DNA from: an uncultured Sutterella sp.
GTDB lineage: Bacteria > Pseudomonadota > Gammaproteobacteria > Burkholderiales > Burkholderiaceae_F
Direction: 5' to 3'
NCBI GenBank assembly: GCA_900754475.1
Contig: CAAECY010000070.1
Location: forward strand, 1-15,626
DNA: 15,626 nt
A model generated the notes under the pieces. That model did not search any database, had not been told where the DNA came from, and worked only from the letters and a program-made list of their open reading frames with translations. The translations under genes and the position numbers were made by a program. Positions 1-6,564 of this stretch are shown piece by piece; the first letter of the stretch is position 1, and each line of letters begins with the position of its first letter.

Positions 1-647
1 CCATCATCATCTCCTCGCGCCACCAGTCCGCCATCATCAAGATCGGCCGCGACAAGAAGGTGAAGTGGATTCTCGGTTCGCCCGAAGGCTGGAAGAAGCC
101 CTGGGCCGACAAGATTCTGAAGCCCGTGGACTCGAAGGGCAATCCCATCAAGTGCGAAGGCTCCAAGTGCGAAGGCGACTTCGACTGGACCTGGACGCAG
201 CACACCGCCTTCAAGATCGACGAAAAGAGCAAGGGTGACATCATCTACGTCTCGGCCTTCGACAACGGCGACGCGCGCGGCATGGAACAGCCGGCTCTGC
301 CGGAAATGAAGTACTCGCGCTCGGTCGTCTTCAAGATCGACCAGAAGAAGGGTACCGTCGAACAGGTTTGGGAATACGGTAAGGAACGCGGTCACGAATG
401 GTACAGCCCCGTTACGTCGCTCACCGAATACCAGGCCGACAAGGACTCCATCTTCGTCTACTCGGCGACGGCCGGTGCCAACTTCGACCTCTCGACGGGT
501 GCCTTCACCTCGGCTCCGAATCCGTTCATCAACGAATTCAAGTGGGGTGCCAAGGAACCGTCCGTCGAAATCCAGCTGAAGAACTGCACGGGCTACCAGG
601 CCTGGCCGTTCTCGATCCAGAAGGCTCTCTCGCAGGAAGCCAAGTAA
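1..647 (+). CDS. assT: Arylsulfate sulfotransferase AssT, C-terminal part (5' end outside the window)
   Basis: The open frame enters from the left edge (codons from position 3) and ends at TAA 645-647, giving about 214 residues, or roughly the last third of the ~600-residue AssT family. AssT is a periplasmic enzyme that moves sulfate from one phenolic ester to another phenol through a sulfohistidine. The reading frame carries an SSRHQ motif at about 12-26, whose Arg aligns by my recollection with Arg374 of the uropathogenic E. coli enzyme. It also has a TQHTAF motif with His at 201-203, the equivalent of the transiently sulfated His436. Two cysteines at 153-155 and 168-170 lie just before that His, like the DsbL-made disulfide of E. 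coli AssT. No dsbL/dsbI follows; the gene is closed by hairpins, so it ends its transcript. The GTG at 60 is internal, not a start. Family call is firm; substrate is unknown. Confidence 0.93.
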   Translation, partial: IIISSRHQSAIIKIGRDKKVKWILGSPEGWKKPWADKILKPVDSKGNPIKCEGSKCEGDFDWTWTQHTAFKIDEKSKGDIIYVSAFDNGDARGMEQPALPEMKYSRSVVFKIDQKKGTVEQVWEYGKERGHEWYSPVTSLTEYQADKDSIFVYSATAGANFDLSTGAFTSAPNPFINEFKWGAKEPSVEIQLKNCTGYQAWPFSIQKALSQEAK

Positions 648-665
648 TCGACCGACTGTCCGATC

Positions 666-690
666 GATCCGGTCCGCCGAGGACCGGATC
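666..690 (+). repeat. Perfect hairpin just after assT
   Basis: A 10-bp perfect inverted repeat (GATCCGGTCC at 666-675 with GGACCGGATC at 681-690) has a 5-nt loop and starts 18 nt after the assT stop. It has no T-run, so alone it is not a classic terminator. It is the first of two tandem hairpins here and may protect the 3' end of the mRNA. Confidence 0.7.
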
Positions 691-706
691 GGCCGAAGGA
701 CGATCC

Positions 707-737
707 GAAGAGGACGCTCGAAAGAGCGTCCTCTTTT
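707..737 (+). terminator. Rho-independent terminator of assT
   Basis: A stem of 10 bp (GAGGACGCTC at 710-719 with GAGCGTCCTC at 724-733) has a GAAA loop and is followed by TTTT; A-T pairs at 707-709 against 734-736 can extend it. It lies 60 nt after the assT stop. On the opposite strand only two T's follow the stem, so it works mainly for + strand transcription. Confidence 0.82.
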
Positions 738-797
738 CGTTTGCGGGTCCGAAGCCCACGGGGACCGGCGCGCTTTCTCGGTTCGCTTCCGGTTCGC

Positions 798-989
798 TCA
801 AGGGCCGCCCGCCGCTTCGCGAGAAGCGCCCTCCTCTGCGACCAGAGGAACGGTCCGAAGCTCGACGTGCGGCTCGCAGCGGGCTCTCCACGGTGCGCCA
901 TCCCCGGCGCGCATTTGACAGCGGAAAATCGCAAACCCGTTGAGCCGCAGGGCTTCGCGGGCTTTTTGATCGTTTTCGTGTAGTGGCAT
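798..989 (-). CDS. Possible small hypothetical protein (63 aa)
   Basis: The minus-strand frame opens with ATG at 987-989 and ends at TGA 798-800. The start is preceded by a strong Shine-Dalgarno (GGGAGG, 5 nt from the ATG), which is the main reason to list it. The predicted peptide is basic, has three cysteines, no membrane segment and no family I recognise. It lies downstream of the terminator of the minus-strand transporter gene, so it would need its own promoter, and I see no clear one. A competing reading is that 943-967 on the plus strand is a terminator-like hairpin followed by T5. Apart from this ORF, the stretch 738-1046 shows nothing recognisable. Confidence 0.3.
   Translation of the reverse strand: MPLHENDQKAREALRLNGFAIFRCQMRAGDGAPWRARCEPHVELRTVPLVAEEGASREAAGGP
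943..967 (+). terminator. Terminator-like hairpin with T-run, owner unclear
   Basis: AGCCGC (943-948) can pair with GCGGGCT (957-963) with one bulged G, around an 8-nt loop, and the stem runs into five T's at 963-967. It lies 300 nt beyond assT, after a stronger terminator, so it would serve an unseen short transcript or be incidental. It overlaps the possible minus-strand ORF at 798-989. Confidence 0.3.
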
Positions 990-1046
990 GAACGCCTCCC
1001 TCGGAGAGCCCTTCGAGGTCTGCCACCCTCCTCTGACCGCGACCGG

Positions 1047-1120
1047 AAAAAGATTCGGGGCGCCCTCCGTATCCCGTGCGGGAGTAGGAGAACGCCCCGA
1101 TCGAAGCCTCAAGCGAGGCT
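1047..1120 (-). terminator. Tandem hairpin terminator of the minus-strand symporter gene
   Basis: Reading the minus strand after the stop at 1137, a 6-bp hairpin comes first (1105-1110 with 1115-1120). Then follows a long interrupted hairpin: CGCCCCGA at 1093-1100 pairs with 1055-1062, with inner stems 1087-1090/1065-1068 and 1080-1083/1072-1075 separated by a symmetric internal loop. It is followed by ATCTTTTTCC (T-run at 1047-1051), which fits rho-independent termination. Confidence 0.72.
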
Positions 1121-1136
1121 CAAGGGAAGCTTGGCG

Positions 1137-2411
1137 TTAGGCCGAAACGGCTTCGCGCTTCGCTTCGTCTTCGTCGCCGTAGAGGTCCTTGTTGACCATG
1201 GCGGCGACGGTACTGTCGGACCAAACGTTCAACATCGTTTCGATCATGTCGATCACGGCATAGACGGGCAGGATCACGCCCATCAGAAGGATGGGAACGT
1301 TCATGCTCGCCATGAGGCTCGCCGTGAGGAAGAAGCACCCCATCGGGACGCCCGCGTTGCCGACGGCGGCGATCGTGGCGATCAACACCCAGACGCCGAG
1401 CGTGCCGAGCGTGATTTCGGCGCCCGCATTCTGCATGAGGAAGACGCTCGTAATCAGGATGAAGGCCGCGCAGGCGTTCATGTTGATGGTCGTGCAGATG
1501 GGAAGCACGAAGCGCGCAACCGCGGGGCGCACGCCCACGCGTTCTTCGGAGCAGGCCATCGTGACGGGGAGGGTCCCCGCCGAGGACTTCGAGAAGAAGG
1601 CAACGAGGAGCGCGGGCATCATGCCGCGGGCGACGCGCAGGGGATTGAGACCGCGGATGAGAAGAACGAGCGGGAGGACAACGAGCATCTGCAGGAAGTT
1701 CGCCGTCAGCACGGTCGCAAAGTACGTGCCGAGGCCGCCGATGCTCACGCCGGTCGCAAGTTCCACGCAGAGGGCCGAAATGAAGCCGAAGATCCCGACG
1801 GGAAGGACCTTGATCAGCCACTTGACGAGGACGAAGAGAACGTCCTGGCAGGCCGTGAAGAAGGCCGTCAGGATTTCCTGGGAGCGACTGTCACGAGGCA
1901 GCTTCGCGATCGCAAGCCCCACCGCGGCGGCGATGAGAAGCACGGAAAGGACGTTCGCCGAGAGGAAGGGCGCGAGGAAGTTGTCCGGAATCACCGACTG
2001 CACGTACGCGAAGTAGCTCTTTTCGGCAACGGCCGCGGGAGCGGTCGCGCCGTCGGGCAACGCCACGTTCGCGGGACTGAAAAGAAGGTAAAGACCCGCG
2101 GCAAGCACTGCGGCGAGGATCGTCGTCAGGAGCGTGTAGAAAATCGTGTGGCGGAAGATCCGGCCCGATTCGCTCGACTTCGAGATCGAGGCGAGAGTCG
2201 AGATGATCGACACCGCGATGATCGGGATGCTGATGAACTTGAAGAGCTTGATGAAGACCGAGGAGACGAAGTCGCCGACGGAATGCGTGAACGCGGTGCC
2301 GTAAAAGCCGTTCACCACGCCGAGAACGATCGCGACGAGGTAGAAGCCGGCCATGATCAGCTGCTCGCGCTTGGCCTCGGGCGCGAGTGCGGGTCGAGTG
2401 TCAATGGACAT
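1137..2411 (-). CDS. Dicarboxylate/amino acid:cation symporter family (DAACS) transporter
   Basis: The 424-residue inner-membrane protein has about eight hydrophobic segments plus re-entrant loops. The ATG at 2409-2411 is preceded by AGAAGGGAAA; a longer upstream reading of 38 more residues is Arg/Pro-rich and not family-like. Family marks are SKSSAGTLP (274-282, hairpin 1), an NM-type helix-7 motif at 310-314, a Gly-rich hairpin 2 near 351-358, and helix 8 with D388, T392, N395 and D399. By hand alignment to archaeal GltPh, the Asp of NMDGT is Asn312, so a Na+ ligand is changed. The Arg that binds the substrate side-chain carboxylate is Glu391, as in SstT (Ser/Thr transporter). A neutral amino acid is therefore a better guess than a dicarboxylate. 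It is a single-gene unit with its own terminator. Confidence 0.88.
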   Translation of the reverse strand: MSIDTRPALAPEAKREQLIMAGFYLVAIVLGVVNGFYGTAFTHSVGDFVSSVFIKLFKFISIPIIAVSIISTLASISKSSESGRIFRHTIFYTLLTTILAAVLAAGLYLLFSPANVALPDGATAPAAVAEKSYFAYVQSVIPDNFLAPFLSANVLSVLLIAAAVGLAIAKLPRDSRSQEILTAFFTACQDVLFVLVKWLIKVLPVGIFGFISALCVELATGVSIGGLGTYFATVLTANFLQMLVVLPLVLLIRGLNPLRVARGMMPALLVAFFSKSSAGTLPVTMACSEERVGVRPAVARFVLPICTTINMNACAAFILITSVFLMQNAGAEITLGTLGVWVLIATIAAVGNAGVPMGCFFLTASLMASMNVPILLMGVILPVYAVIDMIETMLNVWSDSTVAAMVNKDLYGDEDEAKREAVSA

Positions 2412-2499
2412 GATGATTTCCCTTCTTTGCTGGGGATGTCGGCCGCGCCCCCGGGGGCGGAGTGCGGTCGGGAGTCTGAGAAGTCGGAATGACTTTCGC

Positions 2500-2525
2500 A
2501 GTATAAACCCAACCAAATTCCTCAA
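2500..2525 (-). promoter_or_regulatory. Possible promoter of the symporter gene
   Basis: On the minus strand a good -10 box (TATACT, 2500-2505) lies 88 nt upstream of the ATG at 2411. The nearest -35-like hexamer, TTGAGG (2520-2525), gives a short 14-bp spacer, so it may depend on an activator or use another -35. The rest of 2412-2635 shows no gene. Confidence 0.35.
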
Positions 2526-2635
2526 CTATTCCTTTTGCCCGTCAATGCGCGCGTCCGACCGAAGAAAATGCTCTGCGGGACGCAAAGACGGGATCCGAAA
2601 ACAACTAGACGCGGGATCAAATGCGAGGAATCGTG

Positions 2636-2704
2636 CGTGCGTTTGGAAGGCGCTGCCCCCCAAACGCACGTCGCCCGCAACGGCTGCGACCGGTGCGGGC
2701 GACG
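2636..2704 (-). terminator. Two overlapping perfect hairpins at the end of the fdh cluster
   Basis: Minus-strand transcripts leaving fdhD (stop at 2735) meet an 11-bp perfect stem, 2694-2704 with 2669-2679 (14-nt loop). A second 11-bp perfect stem, 2660-2670 with 2636-2646 (13-nt loop), follows at once. The arms share two bases (2669-2670), so the two cannot be fully formed together. There is no T-run. They probably end or stabilise the fdh transcript, but the shared bases leave room for a switch. Confidence 0.6.
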
Positions 2705-2734
2705 AGGAAGGATTCCGAATTCCGGATACGGCGC

Positions 2735-3607
2735 TCAGGCGCTCTTTGCGGGGCGTGCGAAGTCCGCCAACGCATCGAGCCCCGTAAGGCGCTCGGGGTG
2801 GCTGTAGATGTTCGCGCGACCTCTCCGGCAGAAGGCCGCAAGCGTCATGCCCGCGTCGCGCGCCACTTCGACCGCGAGCGCCGTCGGAGCGGAAACCGCA
2901 AAGAGGATTTCGACGCCGCACATCGCGGCCTTTTCCACCATTTCGTAGGAAGCGCGCGAGCTGATGACGAGCGCCCCGTCCTTCCACCCCGAAAGGGCAC
3001 GAAGGCCGAGAAGCTTGTCGAGCGCCACGTGGCGACCCACGTCTTCGGCGCCGCCCGCAAGACGCCCGTCGGGCGTCACCCAGACGGCGGCGTGCGTCGC
3101 GCCCGTCAGTTCCCCGAGCCGTTCGGCTTCGAAGAGGTACGTGAGCGCCGCGTCGTAGTGCGCCATGTCGAAGGTTTGCGTGACGGGAAGGCGCGGCGCA
3201 TGACGCACCGCGTCCTTGAGGCTTTCGACGCCGCACAGGCCGCAGCCCGTGCGGCCCGCCATCGAGCGGCGGCGCTCCTTGAGCTTCCAGAAGGCTTCGG
3301 AGGAAACGCGCATTTCGACGTTTTTCCCGTTCCCGCAGGCGTCCGTCACCTCGATTTCGTAGATTTCCGAGGGCGAGGCGACGATACCTTCCGCGAGCGA
3401 AAAGCCCACGGCGAACTCCCGAAGCATCGACGGGGTCGTCATCATGACGGCGTGCGAAATGCCGTTATAGACGAGCGCGACGGGCGCCTCTTCGACGACA
3501 AAGTCCGTGGCGGGCTCCACGGCATCGCGCACGCGGAGAATCTCCACCGCACGCGCCCCTACGGGGCGGTCGGCTTCAAGGCAATCGGTGCGGTCGGGGG
3601 TCGTCAT
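2735..3607 (-). CDS. fdhD: FdhD, sulfur carrier/transferase for formate dehydrogenase
   Basis: The 290-residue protein is close to the E. coli FdhD length (277). FdhD hands sulfur from the cysteine desulfurase IscS to the bis-molybdopterin guanine dinucleotide cofactor, making the terminal sulfido ligand without which the enzyme is dead. The CxxC that carries the persulfide is seen as GRTGCGLCG (Cys122, Cys125; E. coli Cys121, Cys124). Further family blocks are an EEAPV segment near 39-43, GRHVALDKLLG, and SSRASYEMVEKA. The ATG at 3605-3607 is chosen because GGAG lies 7 nt upstream; the TTG two codons earlier would sit on the Shine-Dalgarno. It starts 22 nt after fdhE and is the last gene of the cluster, in line with a maturation role for FdhA. 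Confidence 0.95.
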   Translation of the reverse strand: MTTPDRTDCLEADRPVGARAVEILRVRDAVEPATDFVVEEAPVALVYNGISHAVMMTTPSMLREFAVGFSLAEGIVASPSEIYEIEVTDACGNGKNVEMRVSSEAFWKLKERRRSMAGRTGCGLCGVESLKDAVRHAPRLPVTQTFDMAHYDAALTYLFEAERLGELTGATHAAVWVTPDGRLAGGAEDVGRHVALDKLLGLRALSGWKDGALVISSRASYEMVEKAAMCGVEILFAVSAPTALAVEVARDAGMTLAAFCRRGRANIYSHPERLTGLDALADFARPAKSA

Positions 3608-3629
3608 GCGCAATCTCCGAAGACGAAAA

Positions 3630-4550
3630 TCAGGCGTCCTTCGTGTCGGCGGACTCGGCGGCGCGGCTTTCTTCGTACGCCATTTCGAGACCCGTCATCA
3701 CGATCGATTCGACGTCGGCCGAGAAGGTTTCTTCGTCGCCCGGCGCAAAGAGCGTGGGCGTCGCTTCGCCGCAGCCGCGGCAGACGTGCAGACGGTGCGC
3801 CGTGTCGCCTTCGTCGTGGACGTATTCGAGGTCCGACACCGCTTCGTCGCCGCAGACGGCGCAGCGGATGCGTTCGAACTTCCACGAAGCGCCGCAGCAC
3901 TCGCAGAAAAGCTTCTTGACGTTGCCGGAGCGCGAGGTCGGCACGACCGCCGAGAACGTGGCGGGAGCGCCGCACACGGGGCAGCTCGTACGACGTTCGT
4001 GCGAGGTGACGGGGTCGTCGACGCGTTCGAGCGCGTTCGAGACTTCGGTCGCGAAGCGGTCGAGATGAGCGCGGAGCGTATAGCCGAGAACGGGGAGGAT
4101 CACCATGTCGACGAGCGCTTCGTGCGCTTCGCCGAGACCCGCGGCCGCTTCGCGCGAGCGTTCGAGCCAGGCGACGGGATCCGTCGAGGCGAGCTTCAGC
4201 ATCTCGTCCGTGAGGTAGGCCGACCAGTCGAGACCGTTGATGAGCTGAAGAACGTCGGCTTCGGGCTTGAGGCCCTCCACAAGCGCGGCGAGCACTTCCT
4301 TCACGCCCGCTTCCATCGAAGCGCGATCGAGCGTGAGGGCCCCCGTCGAGAGAATCGGCGCCGTCGGAGCGAGAAGGTACTTCGCGAGATCCTTCCCCTC
4401 GGGCAGCTCGGCCGACACGACGGCCTTTTTCTTCACGTCGGCGGCCGCAAGGAGCATGGGGCCGTAGAGGGCGAGGCGTCGGGCGACGTCGGCGTCGCGG
4501 TGATCCGCATACTGCGCGAGCGCGCGTTCAATCGTCTTGCGGTTGAGCAT
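3630..4550 (-). CDS. fdhE: FdhE, formate dehydrogenase accessory (rubredoxin-like) protein
   Basis: The 306-residue cytoplasmic protein matches E. coli FdhE in length (309). FdhE helps assemble respiratory formate dehydrogenases before Tat export and binds iron through cysteine pairs. All four expected pairs are present in the C-terminal half: Cys190/193 (CPVC), 216/219 (CECC), 230/233 (CAVC) and 257/260 (CRGC). The N-terminal half is helical and Ala/Leu-rich, as in the family. The ATG at 4548-4550 follows AAGGAATACCACCC; a 27-residue upstream extension is not family-like. It follows a 350-nt hairpin-rich gap after fdhI and precedes fdhD by 22 nt, so fdhE-fdhD form a maturation sub-operon. 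Confidence 0.94.
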   Translation of the reverse strand: MLNRKTIERALAQYADHRDADVARRLALYGPMLLAAADVKKKAVVSAELPEGKDLAKYLLAPTAPILSTGALTLDRASMEAGVKEVLAALVEGLKPEADVLQLINGLDWSAYLTDEMLKLASTDPVAWLERSREAAAGLGEAHEALVDMVILPVLGYTLRAHLDRFATEVSNALERVDDPVTSHERRTSCPVCGAPATFSAVVPTSRSGNVKKLFCECCGASWKFERIRCAVCGDEAVSDLEYVHDEGDTAHRLHVCRGCGEATPTLFAPGDEETFSADVESIVMTGLEMAYEESRAAESADTKDA

Positions 4551-4605
4551 GGGTGGTATTCCTTCTTCTGCGAATGAATGTCGGTCGGGCAAAACGGTGT
4601 CTGAC

Positions 4606-4887
4606 CGGGCGCCCGACGGGCACCCGTCCATTCTGCCGCATATTCCCGCCTTTCGGGGGCGGGTCGTCTCCGCGTCCCCCCGCCCGACGCTTTCCCCTTC
4701 GTTGTGGGGAAAGCACCTCCCGGGTGCCCGAAGGCTTAGAGGAAACGCTTGGGAGACCGCTTGGCTTTCGCGGGAATGAGGACGAGGGGGAAGCGCTTTT
4801 CGCGCAAAACGCCGTCCTCATTCCGACGAAGGGCCCGGAAACTTCCGGGCCCGGCGCCGTTGGAGGGGGACGGCGGGCGCCGTCCCC
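4606..4887 (-). repeat. Hairpin-rich intergenic region between fdhI and fdhE
   Basis: The 350-nt gap 4551-4900 has no convincing ORF but holds a chain of inverted repeats. They are: GACGGG/CCCGTC (4615-4628) beside the palindrome CGGGCGCCCG (4606-4615); a perfect 9-bp stem 4689-4697/4706-4714 with 8-nt loop; a small stem 4713-4717/4723-4727; a perfect 12-bp stem 4773-4784/4813-4824 enclosing a second, imperfect hairpin with TTTT/AAAA arms; a 9-bp stem 4831-4839/4844-4852; and a 9-bp stem 4866-4874/4879-4887. On the minus strand the last two come first after the fdhI stop. No strong T-runs follow, so partial termination, 3'-end protection or a structured leader for fdhE are all possible. Confidence 0.7.
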
Positions 4888-4900
4888 GATCGGTTTTACG

Positions 4901-5617
4901 TTACTTCTTGGAGTCCTTTTCCACCGTAACGTTCTTGCCGAGGGCGAGTTCTTCGTTCGCCCAGTAGCCCCAGTGGTAGGCCGCATCCGATTCGCTCACC
5001 TTGCCGTCGCCGAACATGATGCGGATCGTGCCGCGGTAGGGCTGGAAGATGCCCGCGCCGAGGTAGATGTGCGCAATGCCGATGAAGACCGTGAGGAAGA
5101 AGCAGATCGTGTGCACGAGGTGCCAGAAGAGGAGCGTGCCCGCTTCGAACTGCACCGTGAGACCGAACATGCCGGTGTTGAGCCAGAGCACCACGCCCGA
5201 GATCGCCATGAAGATCCCGAGGATGAGGAGCGCGCCGTCGGCGAGACGCTGCGCGGACTTCACGTGATGCTGCGGGGGCATGTGCACCTTACCCGGAGCA
5301 AAGAGGTAAAGCGGGAACTTCATGGCCCATTCGAAGTCGTCCTTGTCCCACTTGCCGAAGACGTCTTCCTTGAAGAGGTGCACGAACCCCTTGGGAGACT
5401 TCAGAACGGCGAAGATCGGAACCAGGATGAACGGAATGGCGATCCAGCGGTGAAGCTGGCGCATCACCTGGGTGAAATCACCCCCCATGATGCTGCCGCC
5501 GAGTTCCGGCCAGAACACGAAGAGGCCCGTAAGCGCCAGGAGGATGCAGGAAATGGCCGCAACCCCGTGGGTGACGCGCGTCAGGAGCGAATGACGCTGA
5601 ATGTAACGACGAGTCAT
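4901..5617 (-). CDS. fdhI: Formate dehydrogenase gamma subunit, cytochrome b556
   Basis: The 238-residue inner-membrane protein has four hydrophobic helices (about 18-36, 58-72, 128-147, 162-190). It is the FdnI/FdoI family subunit that takes electrons from the beta subunit through two hemes b and reduces quinone. The heme ligands of E. coli FdnI (His18, 57, 155, 169) have counterparts in H17, H56, H169 and H183; the 14-residue gap between the last two is kept. The ATG at 5615-5617 is chosen for the very strong TAAGGAGGTATTT upstream, in which the TAA is the stop of fdhB; the longer reading of 30 residues lies inside fdhB. The stop-overlapping ribosome site suggests translation coupled to fdhB. 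Confidence 0.95.
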   Translation of the reverse strand: MTRRYIQRHSLLTRVTHGVAAISCILLALTGLFVFWPELGGSIMGGDFTQVMRQLHRWIAIPFILVPIFAVLKSPKGFVHLFKEDVFGKWDKDDFEWAMKFPLYLFAPGKVHMPPQHHVKSAQRLADGALLILGIFMAISGVVLWLNTGMFGLTVQFEAGTLLFWHLVHTICFFLTVFIGIAHIYLGAGIFQPYRGTIRIMFGDGKVSESDAAYHWGYWANEELALGKNVTVEKDSKK

Positions 5618-5627
5618 AAATACCTCC

Positions 5628-6548
5628 TTACTGGGCGTTCGTGCCCGTCGACTTCGACGCGGCTTCCTTCTTGAGGAGCTCCGCGACTTCGCGGTCGGCC
5701 TTGGCACGCTGTTCGGGCGTCCAGCTCTTCTTGGCCTCTTCGATCGAGACTTCCTGACGACGGTAGCCCATCGCGGCGAGGAACGACACGGCGAGGCCGG
5801 CGACGACCGCAGCCGTACCGACGGCGGTGACGGGCTTCATGGCCTGCATGACGCCGACCATGGAGTTGGGCTTCGGATCGGTCGGGAGCCCGTAGGCTTC
5901 GTGACCGAACTTGAGGACGTGCAGGATGTGCAGACCGCCCATTTCCTTTTCACCGTAGAGCTCGGCCTTGTCGAAGCCCTTCGCCTTCAGGAATTCGACG
6001 CGCTTGCGACCGATTTCGAGCATCTCTTCGCGCGGACCGAACTTGAGGGCTTCCGGCTGGCAGGTCTTGACGCAAGCCGGGACCTGGCCTTCTTCGAGTC
6101 GATCGAGGCACAGCGTGCACTTGTCGATCTTGCCGTCCGTGTCGCGGAAACGCGGCACGTCGAACGGGCAGGCGCTCTGGCAGTACGTGCAGCCGTTGCA
6201 CTTTTCCGTGTCGAACGAGACGACGCCGTTGTCGTTCTTCTTCAGGGCACCCGACGAGCAGATCGCCACGCAGCCCGCGTCCGTGCAGTGGAAGCACGAG
6301 CGGCGGCCGATCGCCCAGTGAATGGGCTGAAGCTTGTTGCCGGAGGGCTTTTCGTCGAAGGTCATGACGAGGCGGGTGTCGCCGCCGAGGTCGCCCGGCC
6401 CCTGGAGGGAGCCGGTGAACTCGTTGTCGTTCAAGCCCATCTTCGAGGGAAGCATGTTCCACTGCTTGCACGCCACCTGGCAGCCCTTGCAGCCCGTGCA
6501 GTGCGAGGAGTCGAAGAGGATTGCTACTTCTTTGTTCTTTTCAGGCAT
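5628..6548 (-). CDS. fdhB: Formate dehydrogenase beta subunit, four 4Fe-4S ferredoxin
   Basis: The 306-residue protein carries electrons from FdhA to the cytochrome b subunit (FdnH/FdoH/HybA-type). Four cluster motifs are visible in order: CTGCKGCQVAC (Cys17, 20, 23, 27), CFHCTDAGCVAIC, CNGCTYCQSACPF, and CTLC with a later CVKTC. A single membrane anchor lies at about 240-262, as in FdnH, so the subunit rides with FdhA to the periplasm and is tethered. After the anchor there is a charged tail of ~44 residues (Glu/Lys/Ala-rich), somewhat longer than I expect for FdnH. The ATG at 6546-6548 has AGGAGAAC 4 nt upstream. It lies 16 nt after fdhA and 10 nt before fdhI, clearly one operon. Confidence 0.95.
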   Translation of the reverse strand: MPEKNKEVAILFDSSHCTGCKGCQVACKQWNMLPSKMGLNDNEFTGSLQGPGDLGGDTRLVMTFDEKPSGNKLQPIHWAIGRRSCFHCTDAGCVAICSSGALKKNDNGVVSFDTEKCNGCTYCQSACPFDVPRFRDTDGKIDKCTLCLDRLEEGQVPACVKTCQPEALKFGPREEMLEIGRKRVEFLKAKGFDKAELYGEKEMGGLHILHVLKFGHEAYGLPTDPKPNSMVGVMQAMKPVTAVGTAAVVAGLAVSFLAAMGYRRQEVSIEEAKKSWTPEQRAKADREVAELLKKEAASKSTGTNAQ

Positions 6549-6564
6549 GTTGTTCTCCTAGCCC

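Noticed and set aside
398..943. Plus-strand frame overlapping the assT end and its terminators
   Set aside because: Runs through the assT coding region and both hairpins; the Arg/Gly-rich peptide has no support.
738..1046. Possible tRNA gene or attachment site in the assT/symporter gap
   Set aside because: I looked on both strands for a T-loop (GGTTCGA-like) with matching acceptor stem and found none.
1131..2492. 453-codon frame on the plus strand opposite the symporter
   Set aside because: His/Arg/Asp/Glu-rich low-complexity product, antisense shadow of a clear membrane-protein gene.
2621..3919. Long plus-strand frame opposite fdhD and fdhE
   Set aside because: Crosses two real minus-strand genes, with an Arg-rich composition typical of shadow frames.
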